Part shown: positions 1 to 6,583 of the stretch, piece by piece
How positions within the stretch are numbered: the stretch's first letter is position 1
Layout: each line of letters begins with the position of its first letter
Assembly: GCA_021205045.1 (NCBI GenBank)
Contig: JAJPYH010000228.1
Coordinates: 1 to 10,032 of the forward strand
DNA from: Lachnospiraceae bacterium
GTDB lineage: Bacteria; Bacillota; Clostridia; Lachnospirales; Lachnospiraceae
DNA length: 10,032 bases
Reading direction: 5' to 3'
Position numbers and translations under genes: made by a program
Notes under the pieces: generated by a model
The model's database searches: none
Told to the model about the DNA's origin: nothing
What the model saw: only the letters and a program-made list of their open reading frames with translations

Positions 1-18
1 ATTGACAGGCTTTTCAGA

Positions 19-1686
19 TCACCGCAACACGCAGATGGACTGCCCCGGCATGGTAACCACACCGTCAGTCAGGGTAATTCCTTCTTCTCCCACCGTCAGG
101 CAATTCTGCAGCTCCATACCCTCTAATGCGGTACCGGTCAGATCAACAGCCACCGCCTCCGTATCTGTGCTGTAGAGAATAGCAATGGTGCTCTCCTCCC
201 AGGTCTTTAAGATGGCTGCGGTATCCTCCCCTGTCAGCTCTTCCACAATAGTGATCTCGCCTCTGGCAATCTCCGGATTCTGATTGCGCATCAGAAGCGC
301 TTTCTTATAATAGGAAAGAATGGATGTCTCATCCTCAAGCTGTGCATCCACCGCTGCGAAAGCAGAGCCGATGCCCTGGGTCATATTCTCCGGCCCCACG
401 GTTATTCCTGTGGTATCCGTGTCCGACCAGTACATGGGAATACGCTTGTTTTCATCGGACTGGCCCTTGCTCATCATGCCGATCTCCTCCCCGTAATAGA
501 CGAAGGGACTGCCGTTCATGGTCATCATCAGGCCGCAGGCCATTTTCATATTACTCTCGTTATTCTGCAGATTATTGGCCACCCGCACCTGATCGTGATT
601 GGTCAGGAATGGCGCGTCAATATAATCCGCGTACACCGCCGAGTAGGTCTGCTGATCCGTCAGCATGGTATTCACAAATTTCTCCGCGGTAGCCGTGCCC
701 ATGGCCGTCTTTTCTATAACCCCGTCCACACTGGAATTGGGGAAATTAAAGAAGCTGGGCGTCTCGCTGGCATAATAGGACTCGATGGTGGAGCTGCCCG
801 CCCACACCTCGCTGACCATATAAAAGTCCGGATTGGTCTCACAGCAATAGGTATAGAGCCAGTTCAGGATGCTCCTGTTCAGCTCACCGTTCGTCTCGTC
901 AAAGTGCATGGCGGCATCCATTCTGAAGCCGTCCACTCCCTTTTCCAGCCAGAAATCCGCGATACTCTCCAGCTCCGATTTCAGAGCCTCGCACTCCAGA
1001 TTTAAGTCAGGCATTTCCGAAGAGAACTCTCCCTCATAGTACCATTCTGCCCCTTCCGCGGCTCCCGGAATCTCATACCAGACGCCGCTCTCCTGCTCTC
1101 TGGAGAAATGATAATACTCCACATAGGGACAAACGGTCACATCCGGCTCCTCCTCCGCGTCAAGGGAAGCCAGATACTCACAGGCGGTCGTAAACCACTC
1201 ATGCTGAGAGGATGAATGGTTGATCACCATATCAATGATCAGGCGAATGCCCCGGCTGTGGCACTCCTCCACCAGATTCTCAAAATCCTCAATGGTGCCG
1301 TACACCGGATCAATGTCATAGTAATCCGTCACATCATACTTATGATAAGAAGGCGAAGGCATGATGGGCATGAGCCAGATGCCGTTGAAGCCCATATCCG
1401 CGATGTAATCCAGCTTCTCCGCAACCCCGTTTAAGTCGCCGATACCGTCCCCGTCACTGTCATAAAAGGAATAGACGAAGATTTCGTAATAGTTGCGGTA
1501 ATTGTCATCGACAATATTCAGCTCTGCCGCCGTTTCGCTGCCGCTGTCCGTCCCCTGCGCAGCGCTCTCCCCTGTGCCCGATGTAGAACAGCCCGAGAGC
1601 AGCGCCGTCAGAAGCGCGATAGCAAGGCACAGGCTTAAAAGCCGCTGTTTTACCGGTGTTTTGGTCCTTTGTTTCTGTTTCACCAT
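19..1686 (-). CDS. Secreted GH13 alpha-amylase-family lipoprotein
   Basis: This 555-residue protein is a glycoside hydrolase family 13 enzyme predicted to cut alpha-glucosidic bonds in starch-like glucans at the cell surface. A basic N-terminus and a hydrophobic stretch end in the lipobox LLSGC (Cys33), so it should be lipid-anchored after signal peptidase II cleavage. The next ~25 residues are a Ser/Gly/Thr-rich linker. A Ca-binding-type loop DSDGDGIGD lies at about 76-84. Conserved GH13 regions follow: DMVINH (152-157), GFRMDAAMH with nucleophile Asp257, SEVW with acid/base Glu293, and NHD with Asp365. All catalytic residues are present and the length fits a TIM barrel plus C-terminal beta domain. 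An AGGAGG site precedes the ATG; a GTG directly follows it and could also start. Exact substrate and bond specificity cannot be read from sequence. Confidence 0.95.
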   Translation of the reverse strand: MVKQKQRTKTPVKQRLLSLCLAIALLTALLSGCSTSGTGESAAQGTDSGSETAAELNIVDDNYRNYYEIFVYSFYDSDGDGIGDLNGVAEKLDYIADMGFNGIWLMPIMPSPSYHKYDVTDYYDIDPVYGTIEDFENLVEECHSRGIRLIIDMVINHSSSQHEWFTTACEYLASLDAEEEPDVTVCPYVEYYHFSREQESGVWYEIPGAAEGAEWYYEGEFSSEMPDLNLECEALKSELESIADFWLEKGVDGFRMDAAMHFDETNGELNRSILNWLYTYCCETNPDFYMVSEVWAGSSTIESYYASETPSFFNFPNSSVDGVIEKTAMGTATAEKFVNTMLTDQQTYSAVYADYIDAPFLTNHDQVRVANNLQNNESNMKMACGLMMTMNGSPFVYYGEEIGMMSKGQSDENKRIPMYWSDTDTTGITVGPENMTQGIGSAFAAVDAQLEDETSILSYYKKALLMRNQNPEIARGEITIVEELTGEDTAAILKTWEESTIAILYSTDTEAVAVDLTGTALEGMELQNCLTVGEEGITLTDGVVTMPGQSICVLR

Positions 1687-1711
1687 AAGTACCTCCTCAA
1701 TTTATTGATAG

Positions 1712-1734
1712 TGAATGACAAAAATTATCATTCA
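1712..1734 (-). promoter_or_regulatory. Inverted repeat in the amylase 5' leader
   Basis: Arms TGAATGA and TCATTCA (7 bp, perfect) flank a 9-nt AT-rich loop. The repeat lies downstream of the predicted amylase -10 and upstream of its AGGAGG site. It could be an operator for a sugar-responsive repressor or a leader hairpin; the sequence does not decide between them. Confidence 0.35.
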
Positions 1735-1755
1735 TTCCGGTGAGAAATTACATAA

Positions 1756-1784
1756 AGAATAGCAAAACAGATACAGAATGTCAA
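1756..1784 (-). promoter_or_regulatory. Sigma-A-type promoter of the amylase gene
   Basis: Read on the minus strand, a perfect -35 TTGACA (1779-1784) is followed by a 17-nt spacer and -10 TATTCT (1756-1761). It sits about 70 nt upstream of the amylase start and just inside and downstream of the oxidoreductase stop, so the amylase can be expressed independently of the genes upstream. Confidence 0.6.
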
Positions 1785-1795
1785 TGAACAATCTC

Positions 1796-2890
1796 TCATC
1801 TCTGCCAGGGCATAGGCTGGCTCTCCACCGACCGCTCCTCCCGGATGGACTGTCTCAGAAGAATCGTCATATAGCAATCCTGCAGTGCCTCCCGCAGGGG
1901 ATAATCCGCCTCCTTAACCCCCGCTCCGCATTCTGCCGCGTCCGCCATCACCAAAGCTATGGCCGTCTCATCCTCCGACAAGCCGCAAAGACCAAAAGGC
2001 GGTGTATAAAGGATCTCCCCGCAGCAGGTGATCCCCGTCACCTCCTGAAACTCTCTCAGATTTGGATTCTCCGATGCTGTGCGGACCATCCTGCTCTCCA
2101 CCTCAAGCCTCGCCTGCGCCGGGAGATTCTCCTCATCCAGATAATAAAAGGTCTCATCCTTCATCTCTCCGCGGCAGCCCTGGATATCCACATAATTGCG
2201 GCGGATGGGCGAGCGGTACTGCTCAGAATCAAAATCATAAAGGGCCGCCTTCTCATCCTGAAACTTGATCACCGCTGCGGTACGCTTTTTCATTCCCATG
2301 CGCCCGTCCGTAAACCGTTCATAGCGGGAGAGAGTTTCCACCGTTGGAAAGCTAAATTCCTGCCCGGTTACACGAAACGGTGTCATTCCTTCCCTCAGAA
2401 ACGTCCTGATCAGGCTGGCTCCGTGATATTCATGTGCCAGCGACACCACCGCGCAGTCCGGCTCCCCGATGAGGTTGCTGTCCAGCTTCTTTTGCATAGC
2501 CTGATAAAGAGGATAGCGGGTATACTGCTCCGCACACAGGATCACCGCTCCTCTCTGCTGCGCTTCCCAGAGCTTTACCAGCATCCCTTCCTCCAGACCA
2601 ACCGGCGTCTCACAAAGCACCGGGAATCCATATGAGGCCCATTGCAGCGTCACTTCTCCAATGGAATCCTTACTGACCGCCACCACCACAAAGTCCGGCT
2701 TCATCCGTCTGCACTCCTCTACAGATACAGTGGTATAAATTCCATGCATTTCGTGAAGCACATCCGCCTTCTCCTGCCTCCTGCACAGCATGGCGCACAG
2801 GTCAAACCGTTGCGGCAGCGCTGCAGCAATGCGCACATAGTACATGGCGCGCCAACCATTTCCTATTACAATAAAACGTGATTTTTTCAT
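1796..2890 (-). CDS. Gfo/Idh/MocA-family oxidoreductase with an atypical ETP motif
   Basis: This 364-residue protein has the N-terminal Rossmann pattern of the Gfo/Idh/MocA family: a beta strand FIVIGNGWRA (6-15) in place of a canonical GxGxxG, then the strand FVVVAVS at 67-73. Such proteins are usually soluble NAD(P)-dependent sugar or inositol dehydrogenases. The EKP motif that normally supplies the lysine at the active site reads Glu94-Thr95-Pro96 here. A conserved-looking stretch HEYHGASLIRTFL lies around 153-165. No signal peptide is visible. An AAGGAGAG site lies about 12 nt before the ATG, slightly long spacing. The gene follows the membrane protein by 91 nt and precedes the amylase by 109 nt. 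The family is clear; substrate and even catalytic activity are uncertain because of the Lys-to-Thr change. Confidence 0.88.
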   Translation of the reverse strand: MKKSRFIVIGNGWRAMYYVRIAAALPQRFDLCAMLCRRQEKADVLHEMHGIYTTVSVEECRRMKPDFVVVAVSKDSIGEVTLQWASYGFPVLCETPVGLEEGMLVKLWEAQQRGAVILCAEQYTRYPLYQAMQKKLDSNLIGEPDCAVVSLAHEYHGASLIRTFLREGMTPFRVTGQEFSFPTVETLSRYERFTDGRMGMKKRTAAVIKFQDEKAALYDFDSEQYRSPIRRNYVDIQGCRGEMKDETFYYLDEENLPAQARLEVESRMVRTASENPNLREFQEVTGITCCGEILYTPPFGLCGLSEDETAIALVMADAAECGAGVKEADYPLREALQDCYMTILLRQSIREERSVESQPMPWQR

Positions 2891-2981
2891 TCTCTGCCTG
2901 TCTCTCCTTTCTCATTCAGTCATATTCCCATTCATATCAGTATCTTTTACTCATTCCTCTCTACCATTTTCAAATCATTCC

Positions 2982-3638
2982 TCAGATAGATTTCCTCAAA
3001 TTCCTGTTCACCGCAAACTTCGACAAAGGCCAGCGATAAAGCAGACTGCTCAGCACATACTGGATCAGGGCCGACAGCAAAATCAGACCCACTGTCAGCA
3101 TAACCGTCACCGGTGTGGAAAAGAACTGCACATCACCAATCCCATATACCAGCACCTCCGGCCTTATGATCAACGGCAGATAGACACATGACACCATGAC
3201 AACTGTGGAAGCCACAAACATTTTAAAGGCTAGCGTCATATAAATGCCAAATACCGCGCAGGAGCCCCCATAAAACAGGAAAAGATTCCAAAGCTCCGCC
3301 TTTCTTTGCGCATCCGCAAAGGAAAGCAGCACTGCAATATATATGGACGCGAACAACAGCCCCGCAGCACAGCCTGCCAGATACACCTTCGCCTGAAAGC
3401 CAACCTGAATCCTGCGTCTGAACGGGGAGGCAGCCACCAGTCCGGAAAAACCAAGAGTCAGCAAAAGCTGAATTGGGAACAGCACAAAGCCCATGAAAAT
3501 AAACACGCCTCCCACCACAGCGCCAATTGCCATTTCTACCGCTCCGGCAAGAATAAACAGCACCATGGCAGCCACACTTATTTTAAACTGATAGGACTTT
3601 CTTATCAGCCGGACTGACAGCCTTAAATCATCTATCAT
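2982..3638 (-). CDS. Six-helix membrane protein, probable ABC-2-like permease
   Basis: This is an integral membrane protein of 218 residues with about six hydrophobic segments (roughly 20-40, 45-68, 84-105, 118-136, 140-158 and 175-200) and short basic loops such as PFRRR. No enzymatic motif is visible. Position downstream of a GntR-type regulator and a lone ABC ATPase suggests it is the membrane partner of that ATPase, as in ytr-type operons; this is inference from context. The start at 3638 is chosen because GGAG lies 6 nt upstream. An ATG at 3650 is possible, and the frame stays open to an ATG at 3764, but the residues encoded there do not look like a protein N-terminus. A 295-nt gap separates it from the ATPase, and it may have its own promoter. 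Confidence 0.75.
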   Translation of the reverse strand: MIDDLRLSVRLIRKSYQFKISVAAMVLFILAGAVEMAIGAVVGGVFIFMGFVLFPIQLLLTLGFSGLVAASPFRRRIQVGFQAKVYLAGCAAGLLFASIYIAVLLSFADAQRKAELWNLFLFYGGSCAVFGIYMTLAFKMFVASTVVMVSCVYLPLIIRPEVLVYGIGDVQFFSTPVTVMLTVGLILLSALIQYVLSSLLYRWPLSKFAVNRNLRKSI

Positions 3639-3653
3639 AATAATCTCCATTCC

Positions 3654-3673
3654 GCCGCCTTTCAGTTGGCGGC
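3654..3673 (-). promoter_or_regulatory. GC-rich hairpin just upstream of the membrane-protein ribosome binding site
   Basis: On the minus strand GCCGCC, an 8-nt loop and GGCGGC form a perfect 6-bp all-GC stem. The 3' arm ends directly before GGAATGGAG, the ribosome binding region of the gene starting at 3638. It could modulate translation initiation. No T-run follows, so it is not a standard terminator. Confidence 0.4.
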
Positions 3674-3677
3674 ACAA

Positions 3678-3706
3678 ATAGTAATGAAAGTGGTTTACAC
3701 CTTCAA
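3678..3706 (-). promoter_or_regulatory. Possible promoter for the membrane-protein gene
   Basis: On the minus strand TTGAAG (3701-3706), a 17-nt spacer and TACTAT (3678-3683) each match the sigma-A consensus at 4 of 6 positions. It would start transcription a few bases upstream of the GC-rich hairpin, placing that hairpin at the 5' end of the message. Weak evidence on its own. Confidence 0.3.
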
Positions 3707-3933
3707 ATGTTCGTGTTACAATAAGCTTATTATTAAGGCATCCCGGCATCAATATCAGATGCACCCACCCGTTTTGATGTTGATGTGCAGGTGCGCCTCT
3801 TTTCTTTAGGTGGGAATACCTTTTAAATGGTTCACTGAGTGAGCCTTATTTTTGTGTCTGTGACTCGATTCTGGCTTAAATTACTTTCTTTCACACTAAG
3901 CAAACCTTTTCCTTCCCGCCTGTATTTCTTTTA
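3707..3933. other. Non-coding gap between ATPase and membrane-protein genes
   Basis: No gene is apparent on either strand in this stretch. It holds an imperfect 17-bp palindrome (3829-3845, arms GGTTCACT and AGTGAGCC with one mismatch) followed on the plus strand by TTATTTTT, which looks like a weak terminator or an operator. The gap is long for two genes of one operon and could mark a lost small gene. Confidence 0.35.
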
Positions 3934-4833
3934 TCACGCATTCTTTCTCATCACCGCCACACTGATCTGATACAGACTGGGAATCTCCTTTGTCACCTCT
4001 ATGCCTGCCAGCTTCTCCATTTGATCCGCAAGGCACAGCCCCTCAAAACCATATTTATTTTCCTGGATTGTGTAAAGAGCTTCCCTCGCCTTCGCCGCGT
4101 CCTCTTTCTCTCCCTTTACCAGCACATATCTGCTCTTCAAATCCTCCACAAAGCCCCGCTCCACAATCCGCCCATGGCTCATAATGACGGCGTAATCCGT
4201 CACATTTTCCATATCAGAGACATTATGTGTGGAAAAGAAAACGCTTTTCTCCCCGTTGCCGGAGGCCAGATATTCCTGAATGATCCCGCAGAGCCGTTCT
4301 CGCATCAGCGGATCCAGAGGAGATGCCGGTTCATCCATCAACAAAAGCTCCGTCTTCCTTGCCAGTACCCCGGCCAGCAGCAGTTTTGTCCGGTTGCCCT
4401 CCGACAGCTGAGAGATCTTGCTCTCCCTCTCCATTCCCGTCCGCTCCACAATATTCAGTTCCCGGCAAAGCCGGTCAAACTGCCCCCTGTCAAAGTTCTC
4501 AAACAAAAGAGAACTGACCTCTCCCACATCCTGAACCGTCCACTGGGGCAGAAAATATCCGCCTGTGCCCGTATATCCCGTCAACTCCCTGACAGGGCAG
4601 CCCTCCCTTTCCCTGTCCCGGTCATTCCACTTCTCAAAAAATGTGATTTCTCCCTTGTAATCCAGCCGGATACCTGCCAGGATATTCATCAGAGTCGTCT
4701 TGCCCGCTCCGTTTTCCCCGATCAGAGCTGTGGCAAAGCCCCTTGGAATCTCTAATTTCTGAATGTTTAAGCTGAAATGCCTAAATTTCTTCTCCAGGTG
4801 CGTTGCCCTGATCGCTGTTTTTCCAATTTCCAT
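3934..4833 (-). CDS. ABC transporter ATP-binding protein, YtrB-like
   Basis: This 299-residue cytoplasmic nucleotide-binding subunit is expected to power a transporter formed with a separate membrane protein. Visible motifs in order are Walker A GENGAGKTT (39-47), a signature LSEGN (143-147) in place of LSGGQ, Walker B LLLMDEP (163-169), a D-loop SPLD and the H-loop His203 in FFSTH. The Q-loop region (about 86-96) lacks an obvious glutamine. The ~75 residues after the ATPase core are typical of stand-alone ABC-2 ATPases. An AAGGAG site lies 9-10 nt before the ATG. It is 124 nt downstream of a broken GntR regulator, the usual order in YtrA-controlled operons of Firmicutes that respond to envelope stress. 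Substrate unknown. Confidence 0.92.
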   Translation of the reverse strand: MEIGKTAIRATHLEKKFRHFSLNIQKLEIPRGFATALIGENGAGKTTLMNILAGIRLDYKGEITFFEKWNDRDREREGCPVRELTGYTGTGGYFLPQWTVQDVGEVSSLLFENFDRGQFDRLCRELNIVERTGMERESKISQLSEGNRTKLLLAGVLARKTELLLMDEPASPLDPLMRERLCGIIQEYLASGNGEKSVFFSTHNVSDMENVTDYAVIMSHGRIVERGFVEDLKSRYVLVKGEKEDAAKAREALYTIQENKYGFEGLCLADQMEKLAGIEVTKEIPSLYQISVAVMRKNA

Positions 4834-4923
4834 GATAAAATTCTCTCCTTCATAAGACTTTGTCAGCCGGCATTATCTGCCCGTTTAAAATAAACAAACA
4901 TGTTTATCAGCCCAAATATCTCC

Positions 4924-4948
4924 CTGTCAGCTTCCACGTTTCTGACAG
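4924..4948 (-). promoter_or_regulatory. Hairpin in the regulator-ATPase intergenic leader
   Basis: Arms CTGTCAG and CTGACAG (7 bp, perfect) flank an 11-nt loop, 10 nt after the regulator stop codon. On the minus strand it is followed by GGGAGATATTTGG, not a T-run, so it is at most a processing or attenuation structure. A 10-bp palindrome AAACATGTTT lies further downstream (4896-4905). Confidence 0.3.
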
Positions 4949-4957
4949 AACATTCCC

Positions 4958-5335
4958 TTACTCCTGCTCCTGCAGCAGTATCAGCGTATGAAGCATTGCC
5001 TCCAGCTCCTCCCTGGTCAAGCCTGCCACCCGAGCCGACTGAATCGCTGCCTGCAGATACTCCTCCACCTTCCTCAGGTGCTGCTCCTTCAGCATGCCCA
5101 TATTCTGATCATTGACCAGAAAGCCCTTGCCCTGAATAGCTGTGACCAGTCCCTCCGCCTCCAGCTGTTAATAGGCCTTCATCGTGGTGATCACACTGAT
5201 GCTAAGTTCCTTCGCCAACCCCCTGATAGAAGGCAGGTACTCGCCCGGCTTTAGCTTCCCCTCCAGAATTTCCGTTTTCATCTGCTCCGCAATCTGAATA
5301 TAGATCGGCGTGTCAGAATTCTGCAATATTTTCAT
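4958..5335 (-). pseudogene. YtrA-like GntR transcriptional regulator broken by a nonsense codon
   Basis: Reading from ATG at 5335 gives a GntR-family winged helix (PIYIQIAEQMKTEI at 10-23, then PGEYLPSIRGLAKEL), but codon 56 is TAA (5168-5170). Past it the same frame continues cleanly as QLEAEGLVTAIQGKGFLV and a helical tail ending QEQE at TAA 4958. The full reading would be 125 residues, the normal size of short YtrA-type repressors. The motif around the stop is normally AYEQLE or similar, so one GAA-to-TAA or GAG-to-TAG-like change at the Glu codon explains it; GAA to TAA needs one base. The surviving 55 residues lack the wing and the dimerisation tail. A GGAAGG site precedes the ATG. Suppression, sequencing error or a true null allele are the alternatives. 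Confidence 0.85.
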
Positions 5336-5350
5336 AAAAAAGCCTTCCTT

Positions 5351-5375
5351 ACTGTTTATATGTTATATATACAGT
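5351..5375 (-). promoter_or_regulatory. 25-bp palindromic operator of the GntR/ABC operon
   Basis: Outer arms ACTGT and ACAGT and inner arms TATAT and ATATA form a 25-bp palindrome with only two mismatched position pairs. It overlaps the predicted -10 of the regulator promoter and lies 15 nt upstream of its start codon, the place expected for an autorepressor site of a dimeric GntR protein. Confidence 0.6.
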
Positions 5376-5394
5376 ATAATCAGATGATTGTCAA
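5366..5394 (-). promoter_or_regulatory. Strong promoter of the GntR/ABC operon
   Basis: On the minus strand a perfect -35 TTGACA (5389-5394), a 17-nt spacer and -10 TATATA (5366-5371, 5/6) are seen. The palindromic operator covers the -10. With the repressor truncated this promoter may be constitutively on. Confidence 0.65.
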
Positions 5395-5402
5395 TACTGT
5401 TT

Positions 5403-5439
5403 TCATGAAAAATCAAAAGGCACACCCTAAAGCGCCTTT
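5403..5439 (-). terminator. Possible rho-independent terminator, minus strand
   Basis: Arms AAAGGCGC and GTGCCTTT (8 bp including one G-T pair, at 5416-5439) enclose an 8-nt loop. On the minus strand they are followed by TTGATTTTTC. It would stop minus-strand transcripts coming from the toxin-antitoxin side before the GntR promoter. No minus-strand gene lies immediately upstream now. Confidence 0.4.
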
Positions 5440-5463
5440 GAGTAAAAATATCAAGCTGTGTAT

Positions 5464-5498
5464 CCTGAGACTAAATGTCAATAGTTTTTTAGTATCTT
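5464..5498 (+). repeat. L repeat, copy 1 (upstream of MntA/HepT)
   Basis: This 35-nt sequence begins CCTGAGACTAAATGTCAA and ends TTTTTAGTATCTT. It is 30/35 identical, without gaps, to the copy at 6470-6504. Each copy lies a short distance upstream of the promoter of a toxin-antitoxin operon. Similarity stops abruptly on both sides. Confidence 0.7.
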
Positions 5499-5543
5499 CT
5501 CAATGCCGTAAGACAAAGGCCATAAAATAAAGTTGAATACAGG

Positions 5544-5572
5544 TAGAAAAACGGTGGAAGAAATGATATAAT
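5544..5572 (+). promoter_or_regulatory. Promoter of the mntA-hepT operon
   Basis: TAGAAA (5544-5549, 4/6), a 17-nt spacer and a perfect TATAAT (5567-5572) lie about 60 nt upstream of the first start codon of the plus-strand TA operon. Confidence 0.55.
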
Positions 5573-5634
5573 CAATTTCGTAAGGTAAGCTGCAAAGCTA
5601 TTTGCGGAAATTGGATAAAAGGAGGTGCTTTTGG

Positions 5635-5961
5635 ATGATTTACACAATTGAAGAAATTTCGAGACGGGTTATACCGATTGCAGAAAAATATCAATTGCCG
5701 TCAGTATATTTATTTGGATCCTATGCGCGTGGAACAGCAACAGAAAAGAGTGACGTAGATCTGATTGTGGACACTTCCGGCACTTCTGTAAAAGGACTGT
5801 TTGCCCTGGGCGCACTGTATCATGATCTGGAGGTTGCTTTAGAAAAGGAAATTAATGTGATAACTGTACAGTCTTTACAGCAGGAGGCACAGATGCCCAG
5901 CGACGAGCGGTTCAGAGATCATGTCTGGAAGGAAAAGGTGAATTTGTATGCAGCCGCCTGA
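5635..5961 (+). CDS. mntA: MntA-like nucleotidyltransferase antitoxin
   Basis: This 108-residue minimal nucleotidyltransferase carries the family signature GSYARGTATEKSDVDL (28-43), i.e. Gly-Ser, then the Asp40/Asp42 pair that binds metal-nucleotide. In type VII (HEPN-MNT) toxin-antitoxin systems this antitoxin AMPylates a tyrosine of the HEPN toxin and so neutralises it; that role is assigned from family and neighbour. The position where many MNT proteins carry a third acidic residue (usually V-D-L-V) appears to read I-Asn74-V-I. The start at 5635 is chosen for the strong GGAGGT 8 nt upstream; the frame is open to an ATG at 5602 but without such a site. The stop overlaps the hepT start by 14 nt, indicating coupled translation. 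Confidence 0.9.
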   Translation: MIYTIEEISRRVIPIAEKYQLPSVYLFGSYARGTATEKSDVDLIVDTSGTSVKGLFALGALYHDLEVALEKEINVITVQSLQQEAQMPSDERFRDHVWKEKVNLYAAA

Positions 5962-6295
5962 TATGCAGAGATTAAGCCATATTTTTGATTATTGCCAGGA
6001 GATAGAGAAAACAATCGAGCGGTATGGCAACTCATTTGAAGTTTTTGATAAAGATGTGGATTACCAGCGCTCCGTTGCCTTCTGTATCCTGAAAATCTGG
6101 GAATTAAGAGGAGGACTTTCCGCAGAATACAGGACAGCAACCGCAAATAGAATGCCTTGGACTGCAATAAAAGGTATGCGCAATTTTGTGGCGCATAATT
6201 ATGGGAATATGAGCAGGGAAATCATCTGGGAGACTGTGACACATGATATTCCTTTACTCAAGGATTTTTGTCAGAAAGAGCTGGAAACAGTCTAA
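5948..6295 (+). CDS. hepT: HepT-like HEPN ribonuclease toxin
   Basis: This 115-residue all-helical HEPN protein has the diagnostic RX4HXY motif as Arg78-NFVA-His83-N-Tyr85. Arg and His form the RNase site at the dimer interface and the Tyr is the residue AMPylated by MntA in characterised systems. The upstream helix IWELRGGLSAEYR (50-62) matches the conserved HepT region. It starts inside the last codons of mntA with AAAAGGTG as ribosome binding site; a second ATG at 5963 lacks one. All key residues are intact, so the module looks functional. The stop codon coincides with the first base of the R repeat. Confidence 0.9.
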   Translation: MQPPDMQRLSHIFDYCQEIEKTIERYGNSFEVFDKDVDYQRSVAFCILKIWELRGGLSAEYRTATANRMPWTAIKGMRNFVAHNYGNMSREIIWETVTHDIPLLKDFCQKELETV

Positions 6296-6385
6296 AGATA
6301 AAGCGTACGATTTATAAGCAGGCACCGGCAAGTGTAATTAAGATACTTGCCGGTGCCTGACATTTTGTGATCCGGCATGGTACTG
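6293..6385 (+). repeat. R repeat, copy 1 (hairpin element after hepT)
   Basis: This 93-nt element starts at the hepT stop codon. Its core is a perfect 15-bp hairpin: CAGGCACCGGCAAGT (6319-6333), an 11-nt loop and the reverse complement (6345-6359). A third CCGGCA (6372-6377) can pair with TGCCGG of the second arm, giving an alternative, mutually exclusive fold. It is 78/93 identical without gaps to the copy at 7145-7237. Only a short ATTTTG follows the stem, so termination is possible but not textbook. Confidence 0.8.
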
Positions 6386-6387
6386 TC

Positions 6388-6459
6388 ATGGAGACTGCCG
6401 AAGCGGAAGAAATCAATTCCATGCTGATTTCCAGACCAGCAGATCAAAATGATGCTTAA
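6388..6459 (+). other. Short open frame between the two TA modules, possible gene remnant
   Basis: ATG at 6388 opens 23 codons rich in Glu and Ala (METAEAEEINSML...) ending at TAA 6457. The frame is open backwards only to the TGA at 6358-6360 inside the R repeat, and no ribosome binding site precedes it. The composition looks protein-like, so it may be the tail of a lost gene; I do not recognise it. Confidence 0.2.
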
Positions 6460-6469
6460 GCGCCGCGCA

Positions 6470-6504
6470 CCTGAGACGAAATGTCAAGAACTTTTTAGTA
6501 CCTT
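6470..6504 (+). repeat. L repeat, copy 2 (upstream of Phd/ParE)
   Basis: This is the second copy of the 35-nt sequence at 5464-5498: CCTGAGACGAAATGTCAAG through TTTTTAGTACCTT. The five differences are scattered single substitutions. It ends 21 nt before the predicted -35 of the second TA operon. Confidence 0.7.
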
Positions 6505-6525
6505 TCATAAATTTTCGTTATACTG

Positions 6526-6554
6526 TTGTATTTATGATAAAATTCTGATAGAAT
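6526..6554 (+). promoter_or_regulatory. Promoter and candidate operator of the phd-parE operon
   Basis: TTGTAT (6526-6531), a 17-nt spacer and TAGAAT (6549-6554, 5/6) are seen. The -10 is embedded in a perfect inverted repeat ATTCT-gat-AGAAT (6542-6554), a fitting place for autorepression by the Phd/YefM antitoxin. The -35 is weak. Confidence 0.45.
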
Positions 6555-6583
6555 AACGATAATAAAAATCAGGAGGCATTACT

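Noticed and set aside
1778..2635. Long plus-strand open frame (285 codons) opposite the oxidoreductase
   Set aside because: It is antisense to a clear Gfo/Idh/MocA gene, has no recognisable fold and no ribosome binding site; the same holds for the shorter plus-strand frames across the amylase, membrane protein and ATPase genes.
3639..3764. N-terminal extension of the membrane protein to an ATG at 3764
   Set aside because: The extra ~42 residues are unlike a membrane-protein start, would translate through the GC-rich hairpin and lack a ribosome binding site; GGAG before 3638 fits better.
3829..3852. Palindrome plus TTATTTTT as a plus-strand terminator
   Set aside because: No plus-strand gene lies upstream for it to terminate; listed only as part of the non-coding gap.
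5919..6167. Minus-strand open frame of 82 codons across the mntA-hepT junction
   Set aside because: It is antisense to two well-supported coupled genes and shows no domain.
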